From Cellulomonas chitinilytica (lineage in GTDB: Bacteria > Actinomycetota > Actinomycetes > Actinomycetales > Cellulomonadaceae): a DNA stretch of 64,000 nt. Shown here in pieces: positions 36,097-47,096 of the stretch; positions within the stretch are counted from its first letter, which is position 1; every line of letters begins with the position of its first letter. The DNA lies in the NCBI RefSeq assembly GCF_016862675.1, contig NZ_BONK01000001.1:310001-374000 (forward strand), written 5' to 3'. A program made the translations under genes and the position numbers. The notes under the pieces were generated by a model. It searched no databases, was not told the DNA's origin, and was given only the letters and a program-made list of their open reading frames with translations.

Positions 36097-36411
36097 TCAG
36101 TCCTGGTTCAGGCCGAGCACGCCCACCAGCGCCGCCGTGACGACGACCGCCACCGCGACCACCAGTGACGTGCGCCGTCGCACCGGGAAGCCCAGCGTCG
36201 GCAGGAGCGCCACGGGAGCGGCCAGGGCCGCACCGCTCAGGACCCACAGGACCACGGACGTGCCGGGCGCTGCGGGCGGGCCGGCGGCGAACCCGCTCCC
36301 GAGCAGCAGGGCGGAGAACCCGAAGGTGCCCGCGGCGATCAGCGCGATCACGACGACGGCGATCGTCAGGAGCACCTGCGGCCGGGCGGGCGCCCGGGTG
36401 TCGCCGTTCAT
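36097..36411 (-). CDS. Small three-helix membrane protein
   Basis: 104 residues from the ATG at 36409-36411 with AGGAG 7 bases upstream. Three hydrophobic helices (about 12-36, 46-66 and 80-98) with short polar loops and little else. Not recognised. It sits between ispH and xseA and could be cotranscribed with ispH across a 126-base gap, but ispH has its own -10 box. Confidence 0.65.
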   Translation of the reverse strand: MNGDTRAPARPQVLLTIAVVVIALIAAGTFGFSALLLGSGFAAGPPAAPGTSVVLWVLSGAALAAPVALLPTLGFPVRRRTSLVVAVAVVVTAALVGVLGLNQD

Positions 36412-36598
36412 GGCGTGGCTCCTGTCCGGTTCGGCTGCAGGTCCACCGGCCGGGCGTCGACGACCGGCGGGCTTGGTCGCTCGGACCGTACCGACGGCGG
36501 CGCCGCGTCCGTGGGGCTTCGGCGTCGGTGTCCCCCGTCCGCGCGGACGGCCCGGACGGCGTGCGGGCGGTGTCGGCGTCATGGGGCAGGCTGGTCCG

Positions 36599-37921
36599 GT
36601 GAGCATCGACCCCACCCCGGACCGGCTGGACGTGCCCGACGGCGCGGTCCGGGCGTCCGCAGGCCCGCTGCCGCTCAAGGCGGGCGACACCACCCCCGAG
36701 CGGCCGTGGCCGGTGCGCCACCTCGCGCCGAAGATCGCGGACTACATCGCACGGATGCCGCCGGTGTGGGTCGAGGGGCAGGTGCTCAACCTCAAGCGAT
36801 GGAACACGCTGTACTTCCTGACGCTGCGGGACACGGACCTCGACATGTCGCTGTCGGTGACGGCCCCGGCGGGCGCGATCGCGCCGATCGCGGACCGGCT
36901 GGCGGACGGCTCGCACCTCGTCGTGCACGCCCGGCCGCGGTTCCACGCCAAGAAGGGCGACCTCACGTTCGCGGCCGACGACGTGCGCCTGGTGGGCCTC
37001 GGCGAGCTGCTGGCGCGGATCGAGCACCTCAAGGGCGTGCTCGGGGCCGAGGGCCTGTTCGACGCGGACCGCAAGCGGCCGCTGCCGTTCCTGCCGGCGG
37101 TCGTCGGGCTGGTGTGCGCGCAGCAGGGCGACGCCGAGCACGACGTCGTGTCGAACGCCCGCGCCCGCTGGCCCGCCGTCCAGTTCGAGATCCGCCGCGT
37201 CACCGTGCAGGGCCCGCGGGCCGTGCCGGAGGTGCGCGCGGCGATCGCGGAGCTCGACGCGGACCCACGGGTCGAGGTCATCGTCGTCGCACGCGGCGGC
37301 GGGTCGTTCGAGGACCTCCTGCCGTTCAGCAACGAGACGCTGGTCCGGGCGGCCGCCGCGTGCCGCACCCCGCTCGTGAGCGCGATCGGGCACCACCTCG
37401 ACTCACCGCTGCTCGACCTCGTCGCGGACCTGCGCGCGTCCACCCCGACGGACGCCGCCAAGCGCGTCGTGCCCGACGTGTCCGAGGAGCGTGCCCGGCT
37501 CGTGCAGGCCCGCACCCGCGCGCGTGCCGCGGTGACGCACCGGCTCGCCCGCGAGCAGGCGGCGCTCGACCACTGGCGCAGCCGCCCCGCGCTCGCCCAG
37601 CCGACGACGCTCGTCGACGCGCACGAGACCCGGCTGCACACGCTGCGGGACACCGCCCGGCGCGCGCTGCACACCGGGCTGGTCCACGGGTTCGCCGAGA
37701 TCGCGGGCCTGCGGGCGCAGGTCCGAGCCCTGTCCCCCGCTGCGACGCTCGAACGCGGCTACGCGGTCGTGCAGCGGACCGACGGGCACGTGGTCCGCGA
37801 CCCCGCGGACGTCGAGGCCGGCGACGCGCTGCGGATCCGTGTCGCCGGGGGCGAGCTCGCGGCCACCGTGGGAGCCGGGCCGAGGCCCACCGGCGCGGCC
37901 GCGCGGGCGAGCGCCCGGTAG
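36599..37921 (+). CDS. xseA: Exodeoxyribonuclease VII large subunit
   Basis: Degrades single-stranded DNA to acid-soluble oligonucleotides; 440 residues. An OB-fold at about 40-140 (WVEGQVLNLKRWNTLYFLTLRD) is followed by the catalytic domain with VVARGGGSFEDLLPFSNETLVRA and SAIGHHLDSPLLDLVADLRASTPTDAA, and a coiled coil with the C-terminal LERGYAVVQ. In most XseA this last motif reads IGHExD; here it is GHHLD. GTG at 36599 is chosen because GGGGCAGG precedes it; an ATG at 36581 is also in frame. Followed by xseB. Confidence 0.93.
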   Translation: MSIDPTPDRLDVPDGAVRASAGPLPLKAGDTTPERPWPVRHLAPKIADYIARMPPVWVEGQVLNLKRWNTLYFLTLRDTDLDMSLSVTAPAGAIAPIADRLADGSHLVVHARPRFHAKKGDLTFAADDVRLVGLGELLARIEHLKGVLGAEGLFDADRKRPLPFLPAVVGLVCAQQGDAEHDVVSNARARWPAVQFEIRRVTVQGPRAVPEVRAAIAELDADPRVEVIVVARGGGSFEDLLPFSNETLVRAAAACRTPLVSAIGHHLDSPLLDLVADLRASTPTDAAKRVVPDVSEERARLVQARTRARAAVTHRLAREQAALDHWRSRPALAQPTTLVDAHETRLHTLRDTARRALHTGLVHGFAEIAGLRAQVRALSPAATLERGYAVVQRTDGHVVRDPADVEAGDALRIRVAGGELAATVGAGPRPTGAAARASAR

Positions 37922-38038
37922 GCGCACCGCTGCCCCGCGCGGCGTCGTGGCCCGGTGCCACCGGCTCGTCCCGGGCCCGCGGCCGCCCGAGGGCCGGACC
38001 GGGGCGACCGTGTGGTCACCGGCTGGTTGACTGGCCCT

Positions 38039-38371
38039 GTGCCCAAGACGACGACGGACCCTCGCTCGGCCCCTGCACCTGACGACGCCGCACGTGGCGA
38101 CGCGACGCCAGGCGGCCCCGGCGCGGCGTTCCCCGACGTCAGCGGCCTGACGTACGAGCAGGCGCGCGACGAGCTCGTCGCCGTCGTCTCCCGGCTGGAG
38201 GCGGGTGCCGCGTCGCTGGAGGACTCGCTCGCCCTCTGGGAGCGCGGCGAGGCGCTCGCGGCACGCTGCCAGGAGTGGCTCGACGGTGCTCGGGAGCGGC
38301 TGTCCGCCGTCCGTGAGCCGGTGCGCGTCGCAGCGCAGGACGACACGCAGGACGAGGGGGAGGTCCGATGA
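38039..38371 (+). CDS. xseB: Exodeoxyribonuclease VII small subunit
   Basis: 110 residues: a variable N-terminus, then [20 protein letters not shown] and [23 protein letters not shown], the two-helix XseB core that binds the large subunit. The GTG at 38039 gives a 40-residue extension longer than usual; a later start is possible. Follows xseA and overlaps the kinase gene by 4 bases (ATGA). Confidence 0.92.
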   Translation: MPKTTTDPRSAPAPDDAARGDATPGGPGAAFPDVSGLTYEQARDELVAVVSRLEAGAASLEDSLALWERGEALAARCQEWLDGARERLSAVREPVRVAAQDDTQDEGEVR

Positions 38372-39297
38372 GCCAGGACGGGCGGGCACTGGTCGTGGGC
38401 GAGGCGCTCATCGACGTCGTGAAGCGGTTCGACGGTTCGCGGGGCGAGCACCCGGGAGGGAGCCCGGCGAACGTGGCACTGGGCCTGGGGCGGCTCGGTC
38501 GCCACGCGGACCTGCTGACGTGGCTCGGCTCCGACGTCGAGGGTGACGCGATCCGCCGCCACCTGGAGGCGTCCGGCGTGCATGTCCTCACGGGCAACCG
38601 GTCCGCGGCGCGGACGCCGACGGCCACGGCGCTCGTCGACGCGACGGGCACGGCCACCTACGAGTTCGACCTGGAGTGGGACCTGCCGGAGACCTGGGAC
38701 GAGGAGCCGGGCGACCCGCTCGTCGTGCACACGGGCTCCATCGCGGCCGTGCTGCAGCCGGGAGGCGCCGCAGTGGCCCGCCTGCTGGCCCGTCGCCGAC
38801 CGACGTCGACCATCACGTACGACCCGAACCTCAGGCCCGTGCTCATGGGCTCGCCCGCGCACGCGCTGCCGGTCGTCGACGCCCTGGTGCGCCTGTCCGA
38901 CGTCGTGAAGGTCAGCGACGAGGACCTCGCGTGGCTGCACCCCGGGGTCGCACCCGCGGAGATCGCCGAGGAGTGGAGCCGGTCCGGCCCGGCGCTGGTC
39001 GTCGTCACGCACGGCGGGGACGGTGCGTTCGCGAGCACCTCGTCGGGCGCCCGGATGCACGTGCCCGCCCAGCAGGTGCAGGTCGCGGACACGGTCGGCG
39101 CGGGCGACTCGTTCATGGGCGGGCTCATCGACGGCCTGTGGTCGGCCGGCCTGCTCGGCGCGGACCGGCGCGAGGCGCTCGCCGACGTCGACACCGCGAC
39201 CGTCGAGCAGGTGCTGAACCGGTGCGTGCGGATCGCGGCGATCACCGTGTCCCGCCCGGGCGCGAACCCTCCGACGTCGACCGAGCTCGACGCCTGA
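38368..39297 (+). CDS. PfkB family sugar kinase, fructokinase-like
   Basis: 309 residues, ribokinase fold: [17 protein letters not shown] near the N-terminus binds the sugar and [17 protein letters not shown] (about 243-259) carries the catalytic Asp in GAGD. It phosphorylates a free sugar (fructose is the most likely by similarity) with ATP. Coupled to xseB by ATGA overlap, which is odd for a metabolic gene. Convergent with the sugar importer, with which it could cooperate. Confidence 0.87.
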   Translation: MSQDGRALVVGEALIDVVKRFDGSRGEHPGGSPANVALGLGRLGRHADLLTWLGSDVEGDAIRRHLEASGVHVLTGNRSAARTPTATALVDATGTATYEFDLEWDLPETWDEEPGDPLVVHTGSIAAVLQPGGAAVARLLARRRPTSTITYDPNLRPVLMGSPAHALPVVDALVRLSDVVKVSDEDLAWLHPGVAPAEIAEEWSRSGPALVVVTHGGDGAFASTSSGARMHVPAQQVQVADTVGAGDSFMGGLIDGLWSAGLLGADRREALADVDTATVEQVLNRCVRIAAITVSRPGANPPTSTELDA

Positions 39298-39311
39298 CGG
39301 CACGGACCGCT

Positions 39312-39343
39312 GCACGACGCCCCCGACGCCCGGGGCGTCGTGC
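39312..39343. terminator. Bidirectional terminator hairpin
   Basis: GCACGACGCCCC (39312-39323) and GGGGCGTCGTGC (39332-39343) form a perfect 12-bp stem with an 8-base loop between the convergent kinase (+) and importer ATPase (-). Confidence 0.75.
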
Positions 39344-39371
39344 GTGACGGTCGCGGCTCGAGTTCCGCCGC

Positions 39372-40634
<1,263 letters not shown>

Positions 40635-40650
40635 GGATCCTCCTTCGGGG

Positions 40651-41499
40651 TCAGCCCTTGACGGCGCCCTGCGTCAGGCCGGAGACGATCTGCCGCTGGA
40701 ACAGCAGCACGAGGATCACGACGGGGATCGTGACGATGACCGCCGCGGCGGAGATGGCACCCGTCGGCTCCTCGAACTGCGAGGCACCGGTGAAGAAGGC
40801 CAGCGCGGCGGGCACCGGGCGCGCGCGGCTCGTCGAGGTGAGCGAGATGCCGTAGACGAAGTCGTTCCAGGCGATGAAGAACGCGATGAGCGCGGTCGTG
40901 AACACCCCGGGGGCCGCGAGCGGCACGATCGCCTTCCGGAACGCCTGCCAGGTGGTGGCGCCGTCGACCTGCGCGGCCTGCTCGAGCTCCCACGGGATCT
41001 GCCGGAAGAACGCGGCCAGGGTCCAGATGGAGATCGGCAGGGTGAGCGACAGGTACGGGATGATCAGGCCGAGCCACGTGTCGTACAGGCCGATCTGGCG
41101 CCACAGGTTGAACAGCGGCGTGACGATCGAGATGACGGGGAAGATCGAGACCCCGAGCGCGGTGGTGAGGATGAGCCGCTTGCCGCGGAAGTCGAGGCGG
41201 GCGATCGCGTACGCGGCGAGCGTCGCGAGGACGACGGCGATGGCCGTGGCGATGAGCGAGATGCCGATGGAGTTGCGCAGCGACGGCACGAACAGGTCCC
41301 GCGCGGAGCCGTCGGGCCCGAGGATCTGCGTGTAGTTGTCCCACGTCCAGTGCACCGGCAGGAACGTGCCGAGGTTGAGCTCGCCGGGCAGCTTGAACGA
41401 CGTCGCGGCGATCGACGCCACGGGGAACAGCGTGTACGTCAGGACGGCGATGACGATGATCGTCCAGCCGATCTTCAGCCGGGTGGGCATGCCGCGCAT
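40651..41499 (-). CDS. ABC sugar importer permease, SugB/MalG type
   Basis: 282 residues, about six helices with the EAA loop EQAAQVDGATTWQAFRKAIVPLAAPG that docks to the ATPase. The ATG shares one base with the stop of the first permease (TGATG), so they are translationally coupled. It ends 16 bases before the ATPase gene. Substrate likely a disaccharide such as trehalose or maltose by family. Confidence 0.93.
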   Translation of the reverse strand: MRGMPTRLKIGWTIIVIAVLTYTLFPVASIAATSFKLPGELNLGTFLPVHWTWDNYTQILGPDGSARDLFVPSLRNSIGISLIATAIAVVLATLAAYAIARLDFRGKRLILTTALGVSIFPVISIVTPLFNLWRQIGLYDTWLGLIIPYLSLTLPISIWTLAAFFRQIPWELEQAAQVDGATTWQAFRKAIVPLAAPGVFTTALIAFFIAWNDFVYGISLTSTSRARPVPAALAFFTGASQFEEPTGAISAAAVIVTIPVVILVLLFQRQIVSGLTQGAVKG

Positions 41500-42458
41500 C
41501 AGCTCTCCCCCCTCGCACCGGCCAGGTCGACCTTGAAGAGCTTGATGGCCAGGAAGCAGATCCCGATGACGCACAGGAACAGCAGCACGGAGATGGCCGA
41601 GCCGAGGCCGATCTCGAGGCGTCCGATGGACGTGCGGTAGGCCAGCAGCGACAGCACCGTGGTGCCGTTGGCGCCGTTCGTCATGATGAACACGTTGTCG
41701 AAGATGCGGAACGCGTCGAGCGCCCGGAACAGGACGGCGACCATGATCGCGGCCTTCATGTTCGGCAGCGTGACGCGGCGCAACCGCTGGCCCCACGTCG
41801 CGCCGTCGACCTCGGCCGCCTCGTCGAGCTCGCTCGGCACCTGCGCGAGGCCGGCGAGCAGGAGCAGCGAGATGAACGGCGTGGTCTTCCAGATCTCGGA
41901 CGCCATGATGACGAACAGGCTCGTGCCCTGGTGCGCGAACCAGTTGAGGTCCTGCGAGATGCCCGGCACCCAGTCGAACCAGCTGTTCACGAAGCCCGAC
42001 GTGATGTCGAACATGTAGAACCAGGCGAACGCCGAGACCACGGTGATGATCCCGTACGGCACGAGGATCACCGTGCGGAGCATGCCGCGCAGGCTCGTGA
42101 TGGCCCGGTGCATCAGCAGCGCGAGGACGAACCCGAGGATCACCTCGACGAGCACGGTGACGATCGTGATGAACACCGTCACCCCGAGCGCGTTCCAGAA
42201 CACGGAGTCGGTGAGGACGACGGCGTAGTTGTTGAGCCCGATGAACGCCCGGTCGTCCGGCGCGGTGAGCCGGTACCGGAACAGCGAGTCGTAGGTGGCC
42301 TGCAGGATCGGGTAGACCGTGACGGCCAGCATGACGACGAACGCCGGCCCGGCGAGCCACCAGCCGAGGCGCCGCTCGGACTTGGTCCGGTCGCTGAGCA
42401 GCACCTTCGTCGTGCGCGCCCGGTCCGCGTCGGCCGCGGTGGGAGCGGTCGTCGTCAT
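41499..42458 (-). CDS. ABC sugar importer permease, SugA/MalF type
   Basis: 319 residues, six or more helices, EAA loop LDEAAEVDGATWGQRLRRVTLP. Partner of the SugB-type permease. A charged cytoplasmic N-terminus (RTTKVLLSDRTKSERRLG) precedes the first helix. The gene starts 13 bases after the binding-protein gene. It has the usual length, without the large external domain of E. coli MalF. Confidence 0.93.
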   Translation of the reverse strand: MTTTAPTAADADRARTTKVLLSDRTKSERRLGWWLAGPAFVVMLAVTVYPILQATYDSLFRYRLTAPDDRAFIGLNNYAVVLTDSVFWNALGVTVFITIVTVLVEVILGFVLALLMHRAITSLRGMLRTVILVPYGIITVVSAFAWFYMFDITSGFVNSWFDWVPGISQDLNWFAHQGTSLFVIMASEIWKTTPFISLLLLAGLAQVPSELDEAAEVDGATWGQRLRRVTLPNMKAAIMVAVLFRALDAFRIFDNVFIMTNGANGTTVLSLLAYRTSIGRLEIGLGSAISVLLFLCVIGICFLAIKLFKVDLAGARGES

Positions 42459-42471
42459 GGCGCCTCCCCCC

Positions 42472-43764
42472 TCACAGCAGCTGCTCCCCGTGCAGCACGG
42501 CGGTGATGAACTCGGTGGACTTCTGCGGCGTCGTCTCGGGGTTCACGGAGGACGGCGGGTGCCACGTCTCCTGGAGGCCGGTGGACACCTCGTTGTAGTA
42601 CGGCGTCTGCGGGCGCGGCGCGGCCTGCTCGAGGGACTGCCGGATGACGTCCGCCATCGGGAACGCCTTGGTCACCGCCGGGTCGTTGTACGACTCCGTG
42701 TTCGACGGCGGGTTGCCGTTCGCGACGAAGTAGTACGCCTGGTTCTCGGGCGTCACGATGCACTGCGCGGCGTCGAACGCGAGGTCGACGTGCTTGCTGA
42801 ACGCGCCGATGCCGAGGTTGATCCCGCCGTACGGCGGCCGCGACTGCTGCGCGGCGTCCGTCTGCGGGTACAGGGCCCAGCCGATGTCGTCGACGAGCGA
42901 CTGGGGCAGGGTGCCCTGCTCGACGGACGCGTTCGTGGCGGACCAGACGAACGGCCAGTTGACCATGAACGAGCCGCGGTCCCCCTGGAAGACGGTGAGG
43001 GAGACGCCCTCGTCCTCGGTGGGCAGCGACGGCCCGGCGAGGTTCTCCCGGCCGATGGTCCCGATGATGTCGGCGGCGGCCTTGCCCGCGGGGGTGTCGA
43101 GCCCCAGCTTCAGCTCGTCGGCCGGTGCCTCGGGGTTCTCGAGGATCTGCCCGCCGGCAGACGCGACGAGCGCGTTGATCCAGACGGTCAGCGACTCGGC
43201 CTTGGCGCCCTGCACGCTGAGGAACTTGTCCTGCGACTTGGCCGCGTCCATGATCTGCTTCCACGTCACGGGGCCTGCCGCGGGGTCGATGCCGGCGGCC
43301 GCCGCGACGGACTTGCGGTACCAGAGCAGCTGCGTGTTCGCCCAGAACGGGACGGTGACGAGCTTGCCGTTCCACGTCGCCCCCGCGAGCGCACCCGCCA
43401 CGACGTTCTGCGAGACCTTCGTCGCGACGTCGTCGGGGATCGGGGCGAGGAAGCCCGGTTCCGAGAGCTCGGGGATGAACGGCGGGTCGAGGCTCATGAT
43501 GTCGATCGACGAGTCGCTCGCCGCGAGCCGCCGGGCGAGCTGCTCACGCTGGGAGGCGGCGTCGCGCGGGAGGATCGACACCTCGATGGAGTACGCGCCG
43601 CCCGACTGGTCGGTGCAGCGCTTCGCGATCTCGGCCTGGCCGCCGTCGTCGGGGTTGATGAACCACGTGAGCACGGGCGGTCCGGACTCCGCCGAGCACG
43701 CGGCGAGCGGCAGCAGCGCCGCCAGCGCCGTGCCCAGTGCCAGAGCTCTCGTCCGCCGTCGCAC
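42472..43764 (-). CDS. ABC sugar-binding lipoprotein (LpqY-like)
   Basis: 430 residues from the GTG at 43762-43764; GGGGGA precedes it, whereas the TTG four codons earlier has no site. Signal peptide with lipobox LAAC (Cys23). SBP family 1 fold: SLDPPFIPELSEPGFLAPI, FWANTQLLWYRK and VNWPFVW are typical of trehalose/maltose-binding proteins such as mycobacterial LpqY. First gene of a four-gene operon (binding protein, two permeases, ATPase). Substrate inferred only by family. Confidence 0.92.
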   Translation of the reverse strand: MRRRTRALALGTALAALLPLAACSAESGPPVLTWFINPDDGGQAEIAKRCTDQSGGAYSIEVSILPRDAASQREQLARRLAASDSSIDIMSLDPPFIPELSEPGFLAPIPDDVATKVSQNVVAGALAGATWNGKLVTVPFWANTQLLWYRKSVAAAAGIDPAAGPVTWKQIMDAAKSQDKFLSVQGAKAESLTVWINALVASAGGQILENPEAPADELKLGLDTPAGKAAADIIGTIGRENLAGPSLPTEDEGVSLTVFQGDRGSFMVNWPFVWSATNASVEQGTLPQSLVDDIGWALYPQTDAAQQSRPPYGGINLGIGAFSKHVDLAFDAAQCIVTPENQAYYFVANGNPPSNTESYNDPAVTKAFPMADVIRQSLEQAAPRPQTPYYNEVSTGLQETWHPPSSVNPETTPQKSTEFITAVLHGEQLL

Positions 43765-43920
43765 CGATTCCCCCAATGCGCGTGACCCCGTCGTCCGCAG
43801 GTGCCGTCAGGAACGGACGAATCACCTGGTCCCTGGGTACACCCGCCCGCGGCCGTGCGCCACCTGTACGACCGCCCGGAACGTGGTCCGGCCTGCACGG
43901 ACGGCCCGCCGGGTGCGACC

Positions 43921-44550
43921 ATGACCGACGTGCCGAACACCCTCACCCCCGCGCAGGCCTGGGCCACCCTCCGAGAAGGCAACGACCGGTTCGTCCGCGG
44001 CGAGATGCAGCACCCGTCGCAGGGCATCGACCGTCGGGCGGAGGTGTCCACCGAGCAGCACCCGTTCGCGGTGCTGTTCGGCTGCTCCGACTCCCGCGTC
44101 GCCGCCGAGATCATCTTCGACCAGGGCCTCGGCGACCTGTTCGTGGTCCGCACGGCCGGCCACGTCCTCGACACGACGGTCATCGGCTCGATCGAGTACG
44201 GGGTCGAGGTGCTCGGCGCGCCGCTCGTCGTGGTCCTCGGGCACGACTCGTGCGGTGCGGTCGCGGCCGCGACGGCGGCGCTCAACCACGGCGAGCTCCC
44301 GCGCGGGTTCGTGCGGGCGGTCGTCGACCGGGTCATCCCGAGCATCGTCAACCTGGCCGGCGGCGCGACCGAGCCCGTCGACCCCGCCGCGCTCGGGCAC
44401 GAGCACGTCAAGCACACCGTCCGGATGCTGCAGGGCTACTCGGTCTCGCTCGCCGAGGCCGTGGCGGAGGGCCGGTGCGCGATCGTCGGCCTGGAGTACA
44501 CGCTGGCCGACGGCAAGGTGCACCTGACGGAGACGATCGGCGACCTGTGA
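43921..44550 (+). CDS. Beta-class carbonic anhydrase
   Basis: 209 residues. Interconverts CO2 and bicarbonate in the cytosol with zinc bound by Cys55 (FGCSDSR), His108 and Cys111 (GHDSCGA); Asp57-Arg59 is the family dyad. The SRVAAEIIFDQGLGDLFVVRTAGH stretch (seen as IIFDQGLGD) is typical. The ATG at 43921 opens the conserved N-terminus. Its TGA overlaps the GTG of the kinase gene (GTGA). Confidence 0.95.
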   Translation: MTDVPNTLTPAQAWATLREGNDRFVRGEMQHPSQGIDRRAEVSTEQHPFAVLFGCSDSRVAAEIIFDQGLGDLFVVRTAGHVLDTTVIGSIEYGVEVLGAPLVVVLGHDSCGAVAAATAALNHGELPRGFVRAVVDRVIPSIVNLAGGATEPVDPAALGHEHVKHTVRMLQGYSVSLAEAVAEGRCAIVGLEYTLADGKVHLTETIGDL

Positions 44551-45149
44551 CGCCGCGGGGCGACGGTCCGGATGACGGACCGGGCTCCGAGCCCGTCCGG
44601 CGGCATCCCGCCCGGTGGCGCGTCGTCGGCAGCTCCGGCTCCGGCAAGTCCACGCTCGCCTCGGCCGCCGCGGCCCGCCTGGGCGTGCCGCACGTCGAGC
44701 TCGACGCGGTGTTCTGGGCCGAGGGCTGGCGCAAGCGCGAGCCCGACGAGGCCCTGGTGATCCTGCGTGACCGCCTCGGCGGCGCGGAGGGGCAGCACGG
44801 GTGGGTGGTCGACGGCAACTGGCTCGAGGCGGTCCCCCTCCTCGACGGCACGGACGCGATCGTGTGGCTCGACCTGCCCCGGCGGGTGGTGATGCGCCGT
44901 CTGGTGACGCGGACCCTGCGTCGTGCGATCACCCGTGAGGAGCTGTGGGCGGGGAACCGGGAGCGGCCGTTCGACCTGCTGAGCCGGGACCCGCACCGCA
45001 ACGTCGTGCTGTGGTCGTGGCAGCACCACGAGGTGTACCGGGAGCGCTACGGCGCGCTCGCGGCGACGGGCGAGATCCCGGTGGTGCGCCTGCGGTCCGC
45101 TCGTGACGTCCGGCGGTGGCTCGCGGGCCTCGCACCGGTCGGCCCCTGA
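44547..45149 (+). CDS. P-loop kinase of the adenylate kinase/topology-modulation type
   Basis: 200 residues. Walker A GSSGSGKST near residue 28, then VPHVELDAVFWAEGW, VVDGNW and LDLPRRVVMRRLVTRTLRR. This layout is common in proteins annotated as adenylate kinase or DNA topology modulation (FlaR-like). The true substrate is unknown. The GTG overlaps the carbonic anhydrase stop, so the two are co-translated. Its usual N-terminus is extended by about 25 residues here. Confidence 0.8.
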   Translation: MTPRGDGPDDGPGSEPVRRHPARWRVVGSSGSGKSTLASAAAARLGVPHVELDAVFWAEGWRKREPDEALVILRDRLGGAEGQHGWVVDGNWLEAVPLLDGTDAIVWLDLPRRVVMRRLVTRTLRRAITREELWAGNRERPFDLLSRDPHRNVVLWSWQHHEVYRERYGALAATGEIPVVRLRSARDVRRWLAGLAPVGP

Positions 45150-45180
45150 CGGCCGCGCGGCACCGGACGCCCGAGGCGGC

Positions 45181-45513
45181 TCAGAGCCAGGAGTCCTCGG
45201 GGCCGGGCCGCGCACCCGGCTCGTCGTCGTGGGCCGTCATGCGTTCGCGCCAGTACCGGGACCCGTCCTCGCGGCGCCCCACGAGTCCCGCCTCCACGAG
45301 GTCCCGGCGCAGCCGCACCGGGTCGGTGCTGACGGCCGTGATCCGCTCGGTGAGCGCCGTCTCGGTCGCGGCCTCCCCGGGCGCGATGAGCCGCGACACG
45401 AGGTGCTCGAGCACGAGCAGCCGGTCGTCCTGGCGTCGCGGCGTCCGGACGAGGCGACCGTGCTCCAGGAACCGCTCGGCGGGGCAGGCGCCGGCGGGTG
45501 TGACGTCGTCCAT
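45181..45513 (-). CDS. DUF2087 domain protein
   Basis: 110 residues from the ATG at 45511-45513. The pattern FLEHGRLVRTPRRQDDRLLVLEHLVSRL and then RRDLVEAGLVGRREDGSRYWR matches DUF2087, a small winged-helix-like domain found alone or after regulators. It may bind DNA (inference). Convergent with the kinase gene, divergent from fumC, 52 bases apart. Confidence 0.85.
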   Translation of the reverse strand: MDDVTPAGACPAERFLEHGRLVRTPRRQDDRLLVLEHLVSRLIAPGEAATETALTERITAVSTDPVRLRRDLVEAGLVGRREDGSRYWRERMTAHDDEPGARPGPEDSWL

Positions 45514-45565
45514 ACCGCCATCGTGACGCGTGGGCGGCGACCGTGCCGTGCGGCAGGATGAACTC

Positions 45566-47029
45566 ATGACTTCTGAGACCGTCCCGGCGCCGACGCAGCC
45601 CGCCGCGACCGAGGCCGACACCACGCAGGCCGAGGCGACCCAGTACCGCATCGAGCACGACACCATGGGCGAGGTCCGCGTCCCGGTGCACGCCCTGTAC
45701 CGGGCGCAGACGCAGCGGGCCGTCGAGAACTTCCCGATCTCCGGCACCCACCTGGAGCGCAGCCACATCGAGGCGCTCGCCCGCATCAAGAAGGCCGCCG
45801 CCCGGGCGAACGCCGAGCTCGGTGTGCTGGACGCGGACGTGGCCGACGCGATCGTCGCGGCGGCGGACGAGGTGGCGCGGGGCGCGCACGACGGCGACTT
45901 CCCGATCGACGTCTACCAGACGGGCTCGGGCACGAGCTCGAACATGAACACGAACGAGGTCGTCGCCACGCTCGCGACCCGCCGGCTCGGTCGCCCCGTG
46001 CACCCGAACGACGACGTCAACGCGTCGCAGTCGTCCAACGACGTGTTCCCGACGTCCGTGCACGTGGCCGCGACGGCCGGTGTCGTGCGCGACCTGGTCC
46101 CCGCGCTGGAGCACCTCGCCGCGGCGCTCGAGGTCAAGGCCGACGCGTGGAAGTCCGTCGTGAAGTCGGGCCGCACGCACCTCATGGACGCGACCCCCGT
46201 GACCCTCGGGCAGGAGTTCGGCGGGTACGCGGCGGCCGTCCGGTACGGCGTCGAGCGCCTGCAGGCCGCGCTCCCCCGCGCCGCCGAGGTCCCGCTGGGC
46301 GGCACGGCCGTCGGCACCGGCATCAACACCCCCGCCGGGTTCCCGCAGCGGGTCATCGCGCTGCTCGTCGAGGACACGGGCCTGCCGCTGACGGAGGCGC
46401 GTGACCACTTCGAGGCGCAGAGCTCGCGCGACGGGCTCGTCGAGCTGTCGGGCGCGCTGCGGACGATCGCGGTGAGCCTGACGAAGATCTGCAACGACCT
46501 GCGGTGGATGGGCTCCGGCCCGAACACCGGCCTGGGCGAGATCGCGATCCCCGACCTGCAGCCCGGGTCGTCGATCATGCCCGGCAAGGTGAACCCGGTG
46601 ATCCCGGAGGCGGTGCTCATGGTGGCCGCGCGGGTGGTCGGCAACGACGCGACGGTCGCCTGGGCGGGTGCGAGCGGGTCCTTCGAGCTCAACGTGCAGA
46701 TCCCCGTGATCGCCGCCGGCGTGCTGGAGTCCGTGCGGCTGCTCGCGAACGCGAGCCGGCTGCTCGCCGACAAGACGGTCGCCGGGCTCGTCGCGAACGA
46801 GGACCGGGCGCGGGCGTTCGCCGAGTCGTCGCCGTCGATCGTCACGCCGCTCAACCGGGTCATCGGGTACGAGGCCGCCGCGAAGATCGCGAAGCACGCG
46901 GTGAAGCAGGGGCTCACGATCCGCCAGGCGGTCGTCGACCTCGGGTACGTGGAGCGCGGCGAGGTCACCGAGGAGCAGCTCGACGCGGCCCTCGACGTGC
47001 TGAGCATGACGCGGCCGCCGCAGGCCTGA
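45566..47029 (+). CDS. fumC: Fumarate hydratase class II
   Basis: Hydrates fumarate to malate in the TCA cycle; 487 residues, homotetramer by family. [23 protein letters not shown] and the superfamily signature [11 protein letters not shown] (near residue 334, with its catalytic Ser) are present. The ATG at 45566 lies 6 nt after CAGGAT, a possible leaderless -10 box; no ribosome site fits. Followed by a strong terminator. Confidence 0.97.
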   Translation: MTSETVPAPTQPAATEADTTQAEATQYRIEHDTMGEVRVPVHALYRAQTQRAVENFPISGTHLERSHIEALARIKKAAARANAELGVLDADVADAIVAAADEVARGAHDGDFPIDVYQTGSGTSSNMNTNEVVATLATRRLGRPVHPNDDVNASQSSNDVFPTSVHVAATAGVVRDLVPALEHLAAALEVKADAWKSVVKSGRTHLMDATPVTLGQEFGGYAAAVRYGVERLQAALPRAAEVPLGGTAVGTGINTPAGFPQRVIALLVEDTGLPLTEARDHFEAQSSRDGLVELSGALRTIAVSLTKICNDLRWMGSGPNTGLGEIAIPDLQPGSSIMPGKVNPVIPEAVLMVAARVVGNDATVAWAGASGSFELNVQIPVIAAGVLESVRLLANASRLLADKTVAGLVANEDRARAFAESSPSIVTPLNRVIGYEAAAKIAKHAVKQGLTIRQAVVDLGYVERGEVTEEQLDAALDVLSMTRPPQA

Positions 47030-47040
47030 CGCGGACGTGA

Positions 47041-47077
47041 CGAAGGCCCGGCGCCCCCGAGGGGGGCCGGGCCTTCG
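47041..47077. terminator. Strong hairpin after fumC
   Basis: CGAAGGCCCGGC (47041-47052) pairs exactly with GCCGGGCCTTCG (47066-47077), extended by flanking C/G runs. It lies between the fumC stop and the convergent MFS stop, so it probably works for both. Confidence 0.85.
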
Positions 47078-47096
47078 TCGTGCGGGCGCGGGACCG